Source: Clostridiales bacterium
GTDB taxonomy: Bacteria; Bacillota; Clostridia; Christensenellales; Aristaeellaceae
Direction of reading: 5' to 3'
DNA: 61,575 bases
Assembly: GCA_012837965.1 (NCBI GenBank)
Contig: DUQF01000029.1
Span: 1-61,575 of the forward strand
Positions 34,619 to 44,321 of the stretch are shown here, piece by piece; the stretch's first letter is position 1; every line of letters begins with the position of its first letter. Both the position numbers and the translations under genes were made by a program. The notes beneath the pieces were generated by a model that saw only the letters and a list, made by a program, of their open reading frames with translations, did not search any database and was not told the origin of the DNA.

Positions 34619-35509
34619 ATGCGTAGGGCGCTTTTAAAAAACGCCAAGGAGAACAGCATGAAAATGCTGTTCTTCCTTTGCGGTTTAGTATCAGTTGGCT
34701 TTGTGCTGTGCATTTCTATCTATCTGTTTGTGGCAGGCATTCCCGCCTTTAAGGTCATTGGTATAAGCGATATGCTGTTTGGCAAAGTCTGGTTACCAAC
34801 GGCATCCACGACCGAGCCTTCCTTTGGCATTCTCCCCTTTATCCTGACCAGTATCTGGGGCACAGCGGGCGCCATTATGATTGGTGTGCCTATTGGCCTG
34901 TTAACAGCCATCTACGTTGCCAAAGCGGCTCCCAAAAAGGTGGCCACCGCCATTCGCACCTCCGTGCAGCTTCTGGCAGGCATTCCCTCTGTGGTTTACG
35001 GCATGATCGGCATGGTTGTTCTGGTTCCGCTGATTCAGCGTACCTTTGACTTAACCTCGGGCGCCACTTTGATGGCAGCCATCATCGTTCTGGCCATCAT
35101 GATTTTGCCTTCCATTATTAACGTATCGGAAACGGCTTTAAGCGCCGTGCCTGCGGAGTATGAGGAAGCAAGCATGGCCCTTGGCGCAACCAAAGAAGAA
35201 ACTTGGTTCAGGGTTACTTTACCCGCCGCAAGGAGCGGTGTAGCAACCGCCATCGTCCTTGGTATAGGCCGCGCAATCGGCGAAGCGATGGCCATTATCA
35301 TGGTGTCAGGCAATGTTGCCAATATGCCCGGACTGTTTAAGTCCGTTCGGTTCATGACCACCGCCATTGCTTCTGAAATGTCCTACGCGGCCGTTGGCAG
35401 CCTTCACAGGGATGCCCTTTTTTCCATCGGACTTGTTTTGTTCCTTTTCATTATGCTGATTAACCTCGGATTAAAGTTTTTCATCCGTGAGAAAAAAGAG
35501 GAAACATGA
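34619..35509 (+). CDS. pstC: phosphate ABC transporter permease PstC
   Basis: About 296 residues, six membrane helices, and an EAA loop (ALGATKEETWFRVTLPAARS). It forms the phosphate channel with PstA. Two starts are possible: ATG 34619, which gives the normal short basic N-terminus before TM1 but lacks a good ribosome binding site, and ATG 34658 (MKMLFFLCG), which has AAGGAG 6 bases upstream but puts TM1 at the very N-terminus. I chose the first on family grounds. Its stop overlaps the pstA start (ATGA). Confidence 0.94.
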   Translation: MRRALLKNAKENSMKMLFFLCGLVSVGFVLCISIYLFVAGIPAFKVIGISDMLFGKVWLPTASTTEPSFGILPFILTSIWGTAGAIMIGVPIGLLTAIYVAKAAPKKVATAIRTSVQLLAGIPSVVYGMIGMVVLVPLIQRTFDLTSGATLMAAIIVLAIMILPSIINVSETALSAVPAEYEEASMALGATKEETWFRVTLPAARSGVATAIVLGIGRAIGEAMAIIMVSGNVANMPGLFKSVRFMTTAIASEMSYAAVGSLHRDALFSIGLVLFLFIMLINLGLKFFIREKKEET

Positions 35510-36402
35510 GTAAAACAACAGCCACAACAACGATAACAACCAACTCCGATCAGGTTCCTTTCTTTCAAGTCAGGCGTAAGCTGTATAACATCATTGTCCG
35601 GGGCTTTTTAAGGCTGACAACCCTGGTTACCGTTGGTCTGCTTATTTTTATGATTGGCTACATTCTGATTAACGGACTAAAACACCTGACTATTCCCATG
35701 CTTACCACCCAATCAAGCTACATTGAGGACACCATCGGCATCTTTCCCAATATCATGAACACCTTATACATGATATTGATTTCTATGCTCATCGCCCTGC
35801 CCCTTGGTATCGGCGCCGCCGTGTATTTAAACGAGTACGCCACCAACCGACGCCTGGTTACAACCATTGAATTCGCCGCCGAAACGCTTACCGGCATCCC
35901 CTCCATTGTATTTGGTCTGGTCGGTATGCTGGTGTTTATACATTTATTCGGCCTCAAGCAGGGGGTCTTAGCCGGCAGCCTCACCCTGGTGATGATTATT
36001 TTACCCACCATTATCAGAACCACACAGGAAAGCCTCAAAAGCATTCCCGACGATTACCGTCACGGTTCGCTCGCATTAGGGTCCGGCAAGTGGCATATGG
36101 TGCGAACTGTGGTCTTACCTTCCGCAATGGACGGTATCGTTACCGGCAGTATCCTTGCTATCGGGCGAATTGTCGGTGAGTCAGCCGCGCTGCTGTTCAC
36201 GGCAGGATTTGGCCTTAGATTAAATAGCTTGTTTAAGTCCCTCCAGCGCTCAAGCGCCTCCCTGACTGTAGCCCTGTACGTATATGTGAGCGAGCGTGGG
36301 GAGATGGAGGCAGGCTTTGCCATCGCAGCGCTATTGATGCTCATCACCCTTTTGTTAAATTTCGCCGCTACTTATTTTGGTAACAAGCTGAAGAAAAGGT
36401 AA
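35506..36402 (+). CDS. pstA: phosphate ABC transporter permease PstA
   Basis: 298 residues with a ~25-residue threonine-rich N-terminus, six helices and an EAA loop ([20 protein letters not shown]). It pairs with PstC. The start overlaps pstC by 4 bp, and 8 bp separate it from pstB. Confidence 0.95.
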   Translation: MSKTTATTTITTNSDQVPFFQVRRKLYNIIVRGFLRLTTLVTVGLLIFMIGYILINGLKHLTIPMLTTQSSYIEDTIGIFPNIMNTLYMILISMLIALPLGIGAAVYLNEYATNRRLVTTIEFAAETLTGIPSIVFGLVGMLVFIHLFGLKQGVLAGSLTLVMIILPTIIRTTQESLKSIPDDYRHGSLALGSGKWHMVRTVVLPSAMDGIVTGSILAIGRIVGESAALLFTAGFGLRLNSLFKSLQRSSASLTVALYVYVSERGEMEAGFAIAALLMLITLLLNFAATYFGNKLKKR

Positions 36403-36410
36403 GAGAACTC

Positions 36411-37160
36411 ATGATAATTAACGTACAAAAGCTAAACCTCTGGTATGCTGACAATCACGCCTTAAAAGATATCTCCATGGATGTTCCCAGAAACCAGATT
36501 ACGGCTCTCATCGGGCCTTCAGGCTGCGGTAAGTCCACTTTCCTAAAAACGCTCAACCGCATGCAAGATTTGAACCCAATCGTGCGCATTGAGGGTGAAG
36601 TGTGGTATAATGGAAATAACATATATGACCCCAAGATGGACGTAACCGATTTGCGCAAGCATATCGGTATGGTGTTTCAAAAAGCCAACCCTTTCCCTAT
36701 GAGCATTTACGATAACATTGCCTATGGTCCAAGAACCCACGGCATCAGAGCAAGGGCAAAGTTAGATGCAATCGTCGAAAAGGCCCTCAAGGATGCCGCT
36801 ATCTGGGACGAGGTCAAAGACAGATTGAGGAAGCCTGCCCTAAGCCTATCGGGCGGTCAACAGCAACGCTTGTGTATCGCCCGGGCGCTGGCAGTCGAGC
36901 CGGACATTCTGTTAATGGACGAGGCCACCTCCGCCCTTGACCCCATTTCCACCGGAAGAATTGAGGAACTGGTTACCCAATTAAAAAAGAAGTATACGGT
37001 AATCATGGTAACCCATAACATGCAGCAAGCTGTGCGTATCTCCGACCAGTGCGCCTTCTTCTTGCTTGGCGAACTGATTGAGTATTCCGATACCTCCACC
37101 TTATTCTCCACCCCCACCGACAAACGCACTGAAGACTATATCACCGGGAGGTTTGGTTAA
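36411..37160 (+). CDS. pstB: phosphate ABC transporter ATPase PstB
   Basis: 249 residues. Walker [10 protein letters not shown] (about 33-41), Q-loop [10 protein letters not shown], signature [14 protein letters not shown], Walker [14 protein letters not shown] and H-loop THNMQQA; the PstB hallmark NRMQDLNP near 49 is present. It drives PstCA. One base of its stop is shared with the phoU start (TAATG). Confidence 0.97.
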   Translation: MIINVQKLNLWYADNHALKDISMDVPRNQITALIGPSGCGKSTFLKTLNRMQDLNPIVRIEGEVWYNGNNIYDPKMDVTDLRKHIGMVFQKANPFPMSIYDNIAYGPRTHGIRARAKLDAIVEKALKDAAIWDEVKDRLRKPALSLSGGQQQRLCIARALAVEPDILLMDEATSALDPISTGRIEELVTQLKKKYTVIMVTHNMQQAVRISDQCAFFLLGELIEYSDTSTLFSTPTDKRTEDYITGRFG

Positions 37161-37810
37161 TGCGTAGCGACTTTGATCATCAATTAAACCGCTTAAAGCA
37201 AGAGATGCTTGCCATGGGCATGCACTGCGAAAAAGCCATTTCTCAGGCTGCACAGGCGCTACTTGACGGCAACGCCTCTTTGAGCGAAGCCCTGCCACAG
37301 CTGCAGGAAAACATTAAGCACAGGGAGCGAGAAATTGAAAGCAGCTGTCTTCAGCTTCTTTTACGCCAGCAACCCGTCGCCCGTGACTTACGGATGGTAT
37401 CCGCTGCGCTAAAAATGGTAACCGACCTTGAGCGCATCGGCGATCAGGCGGGCGACATTGCCGAAATTGTCAAGATGGGTAACATTCGTGGCAACTATAC
37501 CCAGTTGCCTTTGCAACAGATGGTGGAAGCGACCATCAAAATGGTCAACGACGCCATCGATGCCTTTTCCAACCAGGACGAAGCAAAAGCCACAGCCGTC
37601 ATCGCCTATGACGATGTGGTTGACTCCTGTTTTGATGAAGTCAAACGCAAGCTTGTTGAGATACTAAAAGAGAAAGAAGTCTTGGCTGAAGAAATTATCG
37701 ATTTACTTATGATTGCCAAGTACCTTGAACGTATTGGTGACCATGCCGTTAATGTTGCCGGCTGGGTACTATTTTCCATCACCGGCCAGATTGACGCAAA
37801 TATTACATAG
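37160..37810 (+). CDS. phoU: phosphate transport regulator PhoU
   Basis: 216 residues, two three-helix bundles with the repeated metal-site pattern E-x3-D-x3-D (DLERIGDQAGDIAEI near 92-106; YLERIGDHAVNVAGW near 192-206). PhoU couples PstSCAB activity to the PhoR kinase, acting as a negative regulator. It is translationally coupled to pstB. Confidence 0.96.
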   Translation: MRSDFDHQLNRLKQEMLAMGMHCEKAISQAAQALLDGNASLSEALPQLQENIKHREREIESSCLQLLLRQQPVARDLRMVSAALKMVTDLERIGDQAGDIAEIVKMGNIRGNYTQLPLQQMVEATIKMVNDAIDAFSNQDEAKATAVIAYDDVVDSCFDEVKRKLVEILKEKEVLAEEIIDLLMIAKYLERIGDHAVNVAGWVLFSITGQIDANIT

Positions 37811-37819
37811 GACAGATAA

Positions 37820-38500
37820 ATGCAAATGATTTATTGTGTAGAAGATGATCGCAACCTAAGGGAACTGGCGCTGTACGCGCTTAAGTCATCGGGTTTTGAC
37901 GCGCATGGTTTTGAAACTGCCAAAGAGTTTTGGCAGGCCATGGGCACGGAAAAACCTGATTTGGTTTTGCTTGACATTATGTTGCCCGATGATGATGGTC
38001 TATCCATCTTAAAGCGCTTGCGAGATAATCCAGATACCCGCCGTTTGCCCATTATCATGGCTACCGCCAAGGGGACCGAGTACGATAAGGTCATGGGACT
38101 TGAATCGGGAGCGGATGACTATTTGGTTAAGCCCTTTGGCATGATGGAAATGATTTCACGTATCCGTGCCGTCCTCAGACGAGTGGGCATACATGAAGAA
38201 GATCCGCAATTATGTCTTGGTGAAATGATACTTGATACCCGAAAACATACGGTCACCATCGGCCACCAGCAAATAGAACTGACTATGAAGGAATATTCAC
38301 TCCTAAAACTGTTCATGAACAACCTTGGGCGGGCTTTTACCCGCGATCAACTGCTGTCCAGTGTATGGGGTGAAGAATATTTTGGTGAAACACGCACGGT
38401 AGACGTGCATATCAGTACCCTGCGCGCCAAGCTTGGTTCCTATGGAAAATTCATTAAAACCGTTCGAGGGCTTGGTTATCGGATGGAGGAAGATCAATGA
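37820..38500 (+). CDS. PhoB/PhoP-type response regulator
   Basis: 226 residues. A receiver domain (about 1-120) with the acidic pair near residues 8-9 (EDD), phospho-acceptor in LLDIMLPDDDG (about 53) and switch Lys in VKPFG, followed by an OmpR-type winged helix (about 130-226, ending VRGLGYRME). Its place directly after phoU makes it the phosphate regulon regulator (phoB/phoP equivalent). It overlaps the kinase gene by 4 bp. Confidence 0.95.
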   Translation: MQMIYCVEDDRNLRELALYALKSSGFDAHGFETAKEFWQAMGTEKPDLVLLDIMLPDDDGLSILKRLRDNPDTRRLPIIMATAKGTEYDKVMGLESGADDYLVKPFGMMEMISRIRAVLRRVGIHEEDPQLCLGEMILDTRKHTVTIGHQQIELTMKEYSLLKLFMNNLGRAFTRDQLLSSVWGEEYFGETRTVDVHISTLRAKLGSYGKFIKTVRGLGYRMEEDQ

Positions 38501-40161
38501 AAAAGCGTATTTTTCACTCCATCGCCGTCGCAACCACGCTGGTTGTCATGATATCTATGCTGCTCATCCTCTTTACCCTCCACCACGCTTTTACCTTAAA
38601 CCAACAGAGGCAATTGAAAAGATACCTGCTTTTAGCTTTCCAAGGCGTAGAAATGAATGACATCTCATACCTAACAGCCCTTCCTGAGGAAGGGCTGCGG
38701 CTCACTTTGATTGATGAAGACGGGACGGTTCTTTTTGATAATCAAGCCGATGCAAACGAAATGGAAAATCACTTAAATCGGCCTGAGGTAGAACATGCCC
38801 TTCTGACCGGTTATGGCGAAAGTTCAAGGCAGTCGGATACGCTGTTTGAAAAGCAGCTCTACGCCGCCAAACGACTATCTGACGGGCGCATTATCAGAGC
38901 CTCCGTATCACATGCTACCATTATTAAAACGTTGTTTTCTCTTGTTAACGCTCTGATTGTTGTTTTGCTTTTGTCTTTAGGCGTCGCCTTTTGGTTGGCA
39001 TCTAAATTGTCCCGCCGTATTGTGGCCCCGCTTAATCGTCTAAACCTTGACAAACCCCTTGAAAATGAAGGCTATGATGAGCTTTCTCCTTTGCTTGTAC
39101 GCATTGATTCCCAGCAGCGGACGCTTCTTGCCCGTGAAGATCAGTTTCGGCGCCAGGAGAAAGACTTTTCCATGCTGGTAGCGAGTATCTCCGAGGGAAT
39201 GATCCTTTTGGATCACGAAGGCAATGTTTTGTTCATGAATCCGGCCGCACAGGCAATCATTAGCGTTTCCGGCGATTACCTTGGAAAAAGCCTTTTGAGC
39301 CTCAATCGAAATTTCGATTTGCTCTCCCTCATCCACAGCGCGCAACAGGGTAAAAAATCAAGCGGACGGATAGAAATTGGCGATAGTTTCTATCTGGTTA
39401 GCGCCGTTCCCATCGACAGCGACCAAAGCCTTCGCCGCATAGCGGTGGTCTTGGTTGACCAGACGGACAGTGAGCGGGCACAAAAACAGCGCAGGGAATT
39501 TACCGCCAATGTAAGCCATGAATTGAAAACGCCGCTACACGCACTGGCAGGCTATAGCGAGCTACTTAAATTACACATGGTCAAGAAAGAAGATTTAGAC
39601 AGCTTCTACCAAAATTTAGATGATCGGGTACACAAGCTTATCTCTCTGGTAGAAGACATGATTAGTCTATCCAACATTGACGAAGGCGCCTATGACATCG
39701 CTCGCCAAGAAGTTGACCTATATGCAATCGTATTAGAAGCCGTCAGGGAACTTGCTCCCTTTGCGGACGAAAAAAAGATCGACATTCATGTTTCAGGCGA
39801 AAGCACGGTCATTATAGGGCTTCCAAAGCTCTTAAATTCCCTTACATTTAACCTGATAGAAAATGCCATCCGCTACAACAAACCCAGCGGCAGGGTGGAT
39901 GTAAGCGTCCAAAAACAGCAGGAAACGGTAGTGCTTGTTGTTAAGGATACAGGTATCGGTATCCCTAAAGATGAAATTGAGCATATTTTTCAACGCTTCT
40001 ATCAGGTGGATAAGGGGCGCTCCTCAGGCGGAACGGGCCTTGGTCTGGCGCTTGTCAAGCACGCAGCTCAAATTCACCAAGCCGGCGTTGACGTTGATTC
40101 TTCCTTAGGTGAAGGCACCACCATGACGGTACGGTTTCCTTGTTTGCAAAGTCAAGAATAA
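38497..40161 (+). CDS. phoR: PhoR-type sensor histidine kinase
   Basis: 554 residues. TM1 (about 10-30), a ~115-residue external sensor, TM2 (about 145-168), a HAMP-like segment, PAS (about 225-320, SEGMILLDHEGNVLF), HisKA with phospho-His in TANVSHELKTPL (about 345), and HATPase_c with N box NLIENAIRYN, G1 DTGIGIP, and G2 GGTGLGLALV. It phosphorylates the regulator encoded just upstream when phosphate is scarce. A terminator follows. Confidence 0.95.
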   Translation: MKKRIFHSIAVATTLVVMISMLLILFTLHHAFTLNQQRQLKRYLLLAFQGVEMNDISYLTALPEEGLRLTLIDEDGTVLFDNQADANEMENHLNRPEVEHALLTGYGESSRQSDTLFEKQLYAAKRLSDGRIIRASVSHATIIKTLFSLVNALIVVLLLSLGVAFWLASKLSRRIVAPLNRLNLDKPLENEGYDELSPLLVRIDSQQRTLLAREDQFRRQEKDFSMLVASISEGMILLDHEGNVLFMNPAAQAIISVSGDYLGKSLLSLNRNFDLLSLIHSAQQGKKSSGRIEIGDSFYLVSAVPIDSDQSLRRIAVVLVDQTDSERAQKQRREFTANVSHELKTPLHALAGYSELLKLHMVKKEDLDSFYQNLDDRVHKLISLVEDMISLSNIDEGAYDIARQEVDLYAIVLEAVRELAPFADEKKIDIHVSGESTVIIGLPKLLNSLTFNLIENAIRYNKPSGRVDVSVQKQQETVVLVVKDTGIGIPKDEIEHIFQRFYQVDKGRSSGGTGLGLALVKHAAQIHQAGVDVDSSLGEGTTMTVRFPCLQSQE

Positions 40162-40178
40162 TTGATTATAAAAAACCT

Positions 40179-40216
40179 AATCACCCCACCTCCGAACAGG
40201 CGGGGTGATTTTTTGT
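40179..40216 (+). terminator. terminator of the pst-pho operon
   Basis: AATCACCCC (40179-40187) pairs with GGGGTGATT (40202-40210), extended inward by CCT/AGG past a mismatch, then TTTTT. It lies between convergent genes. Confidence 0.85.
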
Positions 40217-40224
40217 CTATCATC

Positions 40225-40764
40225 CTATATGGCTGCGAAACTCGGAGGGCAAAGCCGCTTTTTTCTCTCCCGCCAGTCAGGTAAAAAACCTTCAAGCATG
40301 GTGTGAAATCCCTGTCCGTGGTTCAGGTATTTTAGGTGATACAACTCATGTACCAAGACATAATCTATAGCCTCCTCGGCGCTTTGCATTAAATAACATG
40401 AAAGGCTGATGCGCCCTTTGACCGAACAGCTACCATAGCGGGTTTTAGCCCGAGTAATGGTAAGCCCTTGTGGTTCAAGCCCCATAACAGAAGCCCAGTG
40501 CCTAAGGCGGCCGGGTAAATATTCTTTGGCCATTTGTAAAAGTTTATCCGTTTCCTTTTGGTCAAGCGGCCTGAGCTTTTTTTGTTTTTGGAGCTTGCGC
40601 TCAATCCGCTTTGTATGCTTGGTAACAAAGGCGTTGACTTGCTCCGCAGAACAAAAAAGAGGGCAACGTAGTATGATGTTGCCCAGCCGATCAATTTCCA
40701 ACTGCATGGTCCTGCGTTTGGAACGCTTGACGGTTATTCTTTCGAAATGGGAAGCTTGGCTCAT
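40225..40764 (-). CDS. YgjP/M48-like metallopeptidase-fold protein
   Basis: 179 residues. The zinc motif H-E-L-Y-H (VHELYHLKYLNHGQGFH, about 138-154) and the preceding TRYGSCSVKGRISLS segment are hallmarks of the YgjP (DUF45) family related to SprT/M48 proteases. Activity is unproven for the family. Its start overlaps the J-domain gene by 4 bp. Confidence 0.88.
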   Translation of the reverse strand: MSQASHFERITVKRSKRRTMQLEIDRLGNIILRCPLFCSAEQVNAFVTKHTKRIERKLQKQKKLRPLDQKETDKLLQMAKEYLPGRLRHWASVMGLEPQGLTITRAKTRYGSCSVKGRISLSCYLMQSAEEAIDYVLVHELYHLKYLNHGQGFHTMLEGFLPDWRERKKRLCPPSFAAI

Positions 40765-41297
40765 TTTTTCTTCAATATTCTTTTAGTCGTTTGCTTGATG
40801 CCGTCAAACAAGCGAACAGCAGGATTCTGGCAACGTTTGACCTTTAGAGCTGCTTTCAAAGCCGCTTCCCGAAACTGCTGGTTGTCAGGGGCTCTACGCA
40901 CCGCTTCCCTGAAACTTTGGTGGGCGGCATCGTATTGGGATAATTTCATCAGTAGCTTGCCCTGTAAATAATACCAGCCTTCGTCTTTTGAATCCGCCCT
41001 GGCAAGAAGCCTGAGGGCCATCTCGGTTTCGCCCCTATCCAGCAAAGCGGCCACCTGTTGCTTGACCGATTCAAGCGGCAGCTGCGTTAAAATACCGGGT
41101 CGCTCGCTCATATCCTTGGTAATCTTTTGATACGCAAGGTTAATAGCGATGAGCTTTTCCTGCGCCTCCTCCTGAAGCTTTGGGTCGGTAAACTTATCGG
41201 GATGGCACTTTTTAACCGCCTTTAAGTAGGCCTTGTGTACCGCACGCTTATCATCATTCAGGCTAACACCCAGTAGCCGATAAGGATCCATGGTCAT
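40761..41297 (-). CDS. short J-domain protein
   Basis: 178 residues: an N-terminal J domain (about 3-70, with the HPD motif in KKCHPDKF) and a C-terminal helical region with TPR-like character (about 85-165, including YYLQGKLLMKLSQYDAAHQS). There is no zinc-finger or C-terminal substrate domain, so it is a specialised DnaK co-chaperone rather than DnaJ itself. It overlaps both neighbours by 4 bp. Confidence 0.88.
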   Translation of the reverse strand: MTMDPYRLLGVSLNDDKRAVHKAYLKAVKKCHPDKFTDPKLQEEAQEKLIAINLAYQKITKDMSERPGILTQLPLESVKQQVAALLDRGETEMALRLLARADSKDEGWYYLQGKLLMKLSQYDAAHQSFREAVRRAPDNQQFREAALKAALKVKRCQNPAVRLFDGIKQTTKRILKKK

Positions 41298-42559
41298 GAC
41301 AGCTTCGCGCGACGAATGTCGGCTCCAAGAGCGCTAAGCTTTTCTTCTAAACGCTCATATCCACGCTGAATATAAACGGGGTTGATAATCTCAGTTTCGC
41401 CTTTAGCCATAAGCCCCGCAATCACCAAAGCGGCGCCGCCCCTTAAATCGCCTGCCATCAGCGGAGCGCCGCGCAGTTCGGACACGCCCGTAATATAGGC
41501 TCTTTTTCCTGAAATCACAACTTGGGCGCCCATACGGCGCATTTCATCCAAATGCTTAAAACGGTTGTCAAAAATATTTTCGATGACTTCGCTTGTACCG
41601 TTGGCACGGGTTAAAAGAGCACTCATCGGTTGCTGCAAATCGGTCGGGAAACCGGGATATTCCTGCGTCGCAAGCCGAATAGCACGGTGCGCCCTATTAA
41701 CCTTGACGCTGATAATATCGTCGAATTCTGTGACCATGACACCCATTTCGAGCAGCTTTGCAGTCAGCGCTTCCATATGTGTGGGGATGCATCCGCGAAT
41801 AATCACATTGCCACGGGTAGCAGCCGCCGCTATCATCAAGGTTCCCGTTTCAATCTGGTCGGGTATTACAGTATAGGTGACCCCACGAAGCTTGGGTACG
41901 CCTTTGATTCGGATAGTATCGGTACCGGCGCCACGGATTCTGGCGCCCATCGCGTTTAAAAAGTTGGCCGTGTCAACCACATGCGGCTCCCTTGCGGCGT
42001 TTAACAAAACGGTATTGCCCTGCGCTTTGGCGGCTGCAAGCATTACGTTGATGGTACCGCCAACGGTAATCATATCAAAGTTAATGGGCGCTCCATGGGG
42101 TTTGCCTTTCAGGCAAATCATGCCGCCCTCATCCCTAATTTCGCCGCCCAAAAGGTTAAAGCCTTTCAGGTGCTGATCAATGGGACGTGAGCCAATATCA
42201 CAGCCGCCTGGATAGCCCACCCTACACTCCCAAAAATGCCCAAACAGCGCGCCCATGACATAGTAGCTGGCACGCATTTGCTGGGTAAAAGAAAAAGGCA
42301 CTTCGGTGGTATGAATGCTGGTCGAATCAATCTCCATGCGGCGTTGCTTGGGGTCAAATTCGACCTTGGCGCCTAAATGCTTGATAATCCGGTAAAGTAC
42401 ATGAATATCTTCAATATCGGGTAAATTTTCAATCACACAGGGCTCATCACACAACAGAGCCGCCGAGAGCACAGCCAGCGAAGTGTTTTTTCCGCCGGAC
42501 ACATAGGTTTCACCTTCTAAAGGACGTTCTCCCCTGATGAGTAACTTGTAATCGTACAC
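41294..42559 (-). CDS. murA: UDP-N-acetylglucosamine 1-carboxyvinyltransferase
   Basis: First committed step of peptidoglycan synthesis: enolpyruvyl transfer from PEP to UDP-GlcNAc. 421 residues from a GTG at 42559-42557, chosen because GAGGAG lies 6 bases upstream; the frame is open 10 codons further but without support. KNTSLAVLSAALL near the N-terminus and the active-site loop PGGCDIGSRPIDQH (catalytic Cys present) are clear. The Cys predicts fosfomycin reactivity. First gene of murA-J-domain-YgjP, each overlapping the next by 4 bp. Confidence 0.96.
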   Translation of the reverse strand: MYDYKLLIRGERPLEGETYVSGGKNTSLAVLSAALLCDEPCVIENLPDIEDIHVLYRIIKHLGAKVEFDPKQRRMEIDSTSIHTTEVPFSFTQQMRASYYVMGALFGHFWECRVGYPGGCDIGSRPIDQHLKGFNLLGGEIRDEGGMICLKGKPHGAPINFDMITVGGTINVMLAAAKAQGNTVLLNAAREPHVVDTANFLNAMGARIRGAGTDTIRIKGVPKLRGVTYTVIPDQIETGTLMIAAAATRGNVIIRGCIPTHMEALTAKLLEMGVMVTEFDDIISVKVNRAHRAIRLATQEYPGFPTDLQQPMSALLTRANGTSEVIENIFDNRFKHLDEMRRMGAQVVISGKRAYITGVSELRGAPLMAGDLRGGAALVIAGLMAKGETEIINPVYIQRGYERLEEKLSALGADIRRAKLS

Positions 42560-42594
42560 GTTAATCTCCTCTAAGTAGCAACTTGGCACGGTAA

Positions 42595-42624
42595 ATTATA
42601 ACACATTGCAAAGGAAACTGTAAA
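42595..42624 (-). promoter_or_regulatory. murA promoter
   Basis: Minus strand TTTACA (42624-42619), 18-bp spacer, extended -10 TGTTATAAT (TATAAT 42600-42595), 35 bp before the GTG start. Confidence 0.7.
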
Positions 42625-42656
42625 GATAAGTAAAAAACTGGGGGTTATAGGCAAAA

Positions 42657-44301
42657 ATGAGCAATGACGCCTTTAGGCAGCGAATGCTGGAAGCGACCAG
42701 ACAGACAAAAGAGCAAACGCATGACCTTGAAGGGGCGGATTGCTAAACTGTATGAGGAAGCGGCCGAAGACATGGCCAGAAGGGCCGCGCGGGCAAGGCC
42801 GGGCGGACTGACGGAAAAGAACGCCTGGATGCTGGCCCGGAGCCTAAAGGAAAGAAGCCGCGAGCTGTGGGCGGATATCGGCGAAATGACCAAAAGCGGC
42901 ATGGTCCAAAACGCCCAAAGGATGGCTGGGGTTCAGACCTCTTTTATCCGGGAGGCGGCAAGGCTGGCGGAGCTTGACCTGAAGCCGACGCTTGAAAGGG
43001 TGTTTGCTTCCACCGCCGACAAAGCGGTTGAAAGCGTGATGGCCGGCAAAATATACAGCGGGCCTCGGATGATGCTATCTAAACGCATTTGGAACAGTGA
43101 GGCCTTATACTCGGGGCAAATTGAAGAGCTGATTGCCGGGGCGGTCGCTAAAAAGCAGAGCGCCATACAACTTGCCAAGAACCTTGAAGCGCATCTGCGG
43201 CCGGATGTTCAGATGCCTGACACCTGGGACGATGTGTACCCGGACATGCCGTTTAATTACAAGGTGGACTACAACGCCAAACGGCTGGCGGTGACCGTCG
43301 CGGCACACTACACTCCCTTTCCCTTGCCTGAAGGCAAGGGAGGCGTACGTTTCGTGACCGCTCCTTTTCAAACGCAAGCCTGCTTGCGTTTGAGAGGACG
43401 GCCCAAGGAGTGAACGCCCCCGATGGGCAAAGCCCATCGGGTAGGAAACGGATTGCGGCCGGACGACCACGCGGGCTGGTCGGCCACGCTGATGGCGGCG
43501 CGGGACAATCCTTTCGTTGACTTCCTGCACTGGGAGCTGACCCCGGCGCATGTAATCTATGACGTATGCGACGGTTACGCTACGCACGATGAGGGCATGG
43601 GGCCGGGCAACTATTCGCTTGATAACGCTCCCCTGCCGCACCCTTGGTGTACCTGCCTATGGTACCCGGACACGCATAAGACGCTGGACGATATCGGGCG
43701 GGAGCTGAAGGGGTGGCTGAACGGCGAAAGCAACCCGAGGCTGGACGCGGCGTTTGGCGAGTGGGACAGGGAGCTTGAAGGCGAAGGAAACAGCGCGCGG
43801 CTGGTGACGCCTAAGACGGTGGCGGCCTTGGGTGGCCCCGGCTCGGAAGATGTGAGCGAAGAATACAGGCTGAGCGCCAAGCCGGGCGTGGGAGAAATCA
43901 TATTCCAAGAAGGATATGATAAGGAGATGCACCAAAGAGAGATTAAGATTGCCAAATGGTTGCTTGCGGAATTTGGCGGCAAAATTGAACTAAGAAAAGA
44001 GATAAGAGATCAATACGTTCGTACCAGTGACTATTACTGGAACGGAAAGCCGTGGGAGCTAAAAACAATCGGCTCAGAAGCTGCGGTCAACTCCGCGCTT
44101 CGGAAAGGCTTAAAGCAATTGCGGGGAGTGGATGGAGGCATAGTTATCTACTGCGACTTTGAGCTACCCGATATTGAAAAGCTTTTCAAGCTAATTAGGT
44201 TGCGAATGTGGTGGGGCCGGAAACAACAGACGGATGTTATGGTTGTTGTTGACGATAAAACCTTAACGATTCTTCGCTACAAAAAAACAGCCGATGATTG
44301 A
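42657..44301 (+). pseudogene. phage head-morphogenesis (minor capsid) gene with C-terminal nuclease-like domain, broken
   Basis: Three pieces make one former gene. ATG 42657 opens MSNDAFRQRMLEATRQTKEQ, then a frameshift near 42718 moves to the frame running 42721-43413 (helical minor-capsid N-terminus, LTEKNAWMLARSLKERS). A 159-bp insertion (43311-43469) brings a stop at 43411-43413. Deleting it gives an uninterrupted VAAHYAGWSATLMAARDNPF. After that come the Mu-F-like region (GMGPGNYSLDNAPLPHPWC) and a C-terminal domain (about 43860-44300) with HQREIKIAKWL, then D-x7-E-L-K in SDYYWNGKPWELKT, like PD-(D/E)XK or CdiA-CT tRNase toxins. Repaired length is about 494 residues. GC-rich codons contrast with the neighbours. 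The toxin half alone remains open as 43423-44301. Confidence 0.75.
43311..43469 (+). mobile_element. structured insertion element, copy A
   Basis: 159 bp from CACTCCCTTTCCC to CGACCA. It holds three perfect hairpins: CCCTTGCC/GGCAAGGG (43320-43339), CAAACGCAAG/CTTGCGTTTG (43369-43392) and CCGATGGGC/GCCCATCGG (43420-43440), plus a possible closing pairing of CGGCC with GGCCG. The linker GGAGGCGTACGTTTCG is shared with copy B. It interrupts the head-morphogenesis gene; its removal restores the frame. There are no terminal inverted repeats and no coding capacity. Confidence 0.8.
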
Positions 44302-44321
44302 AATAAATCACGGCATAAAAA

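Noticed and set aside
43423-44301. Treating the 292-codon frame as an independent intact gene
   Set aside because: Its ATG lies inside the third hairpin of copy A and the protein begins in the middle of a capsid domain; it is better read as the 3' part of an interrupted gene, though expression of this piece cannot be excluded.
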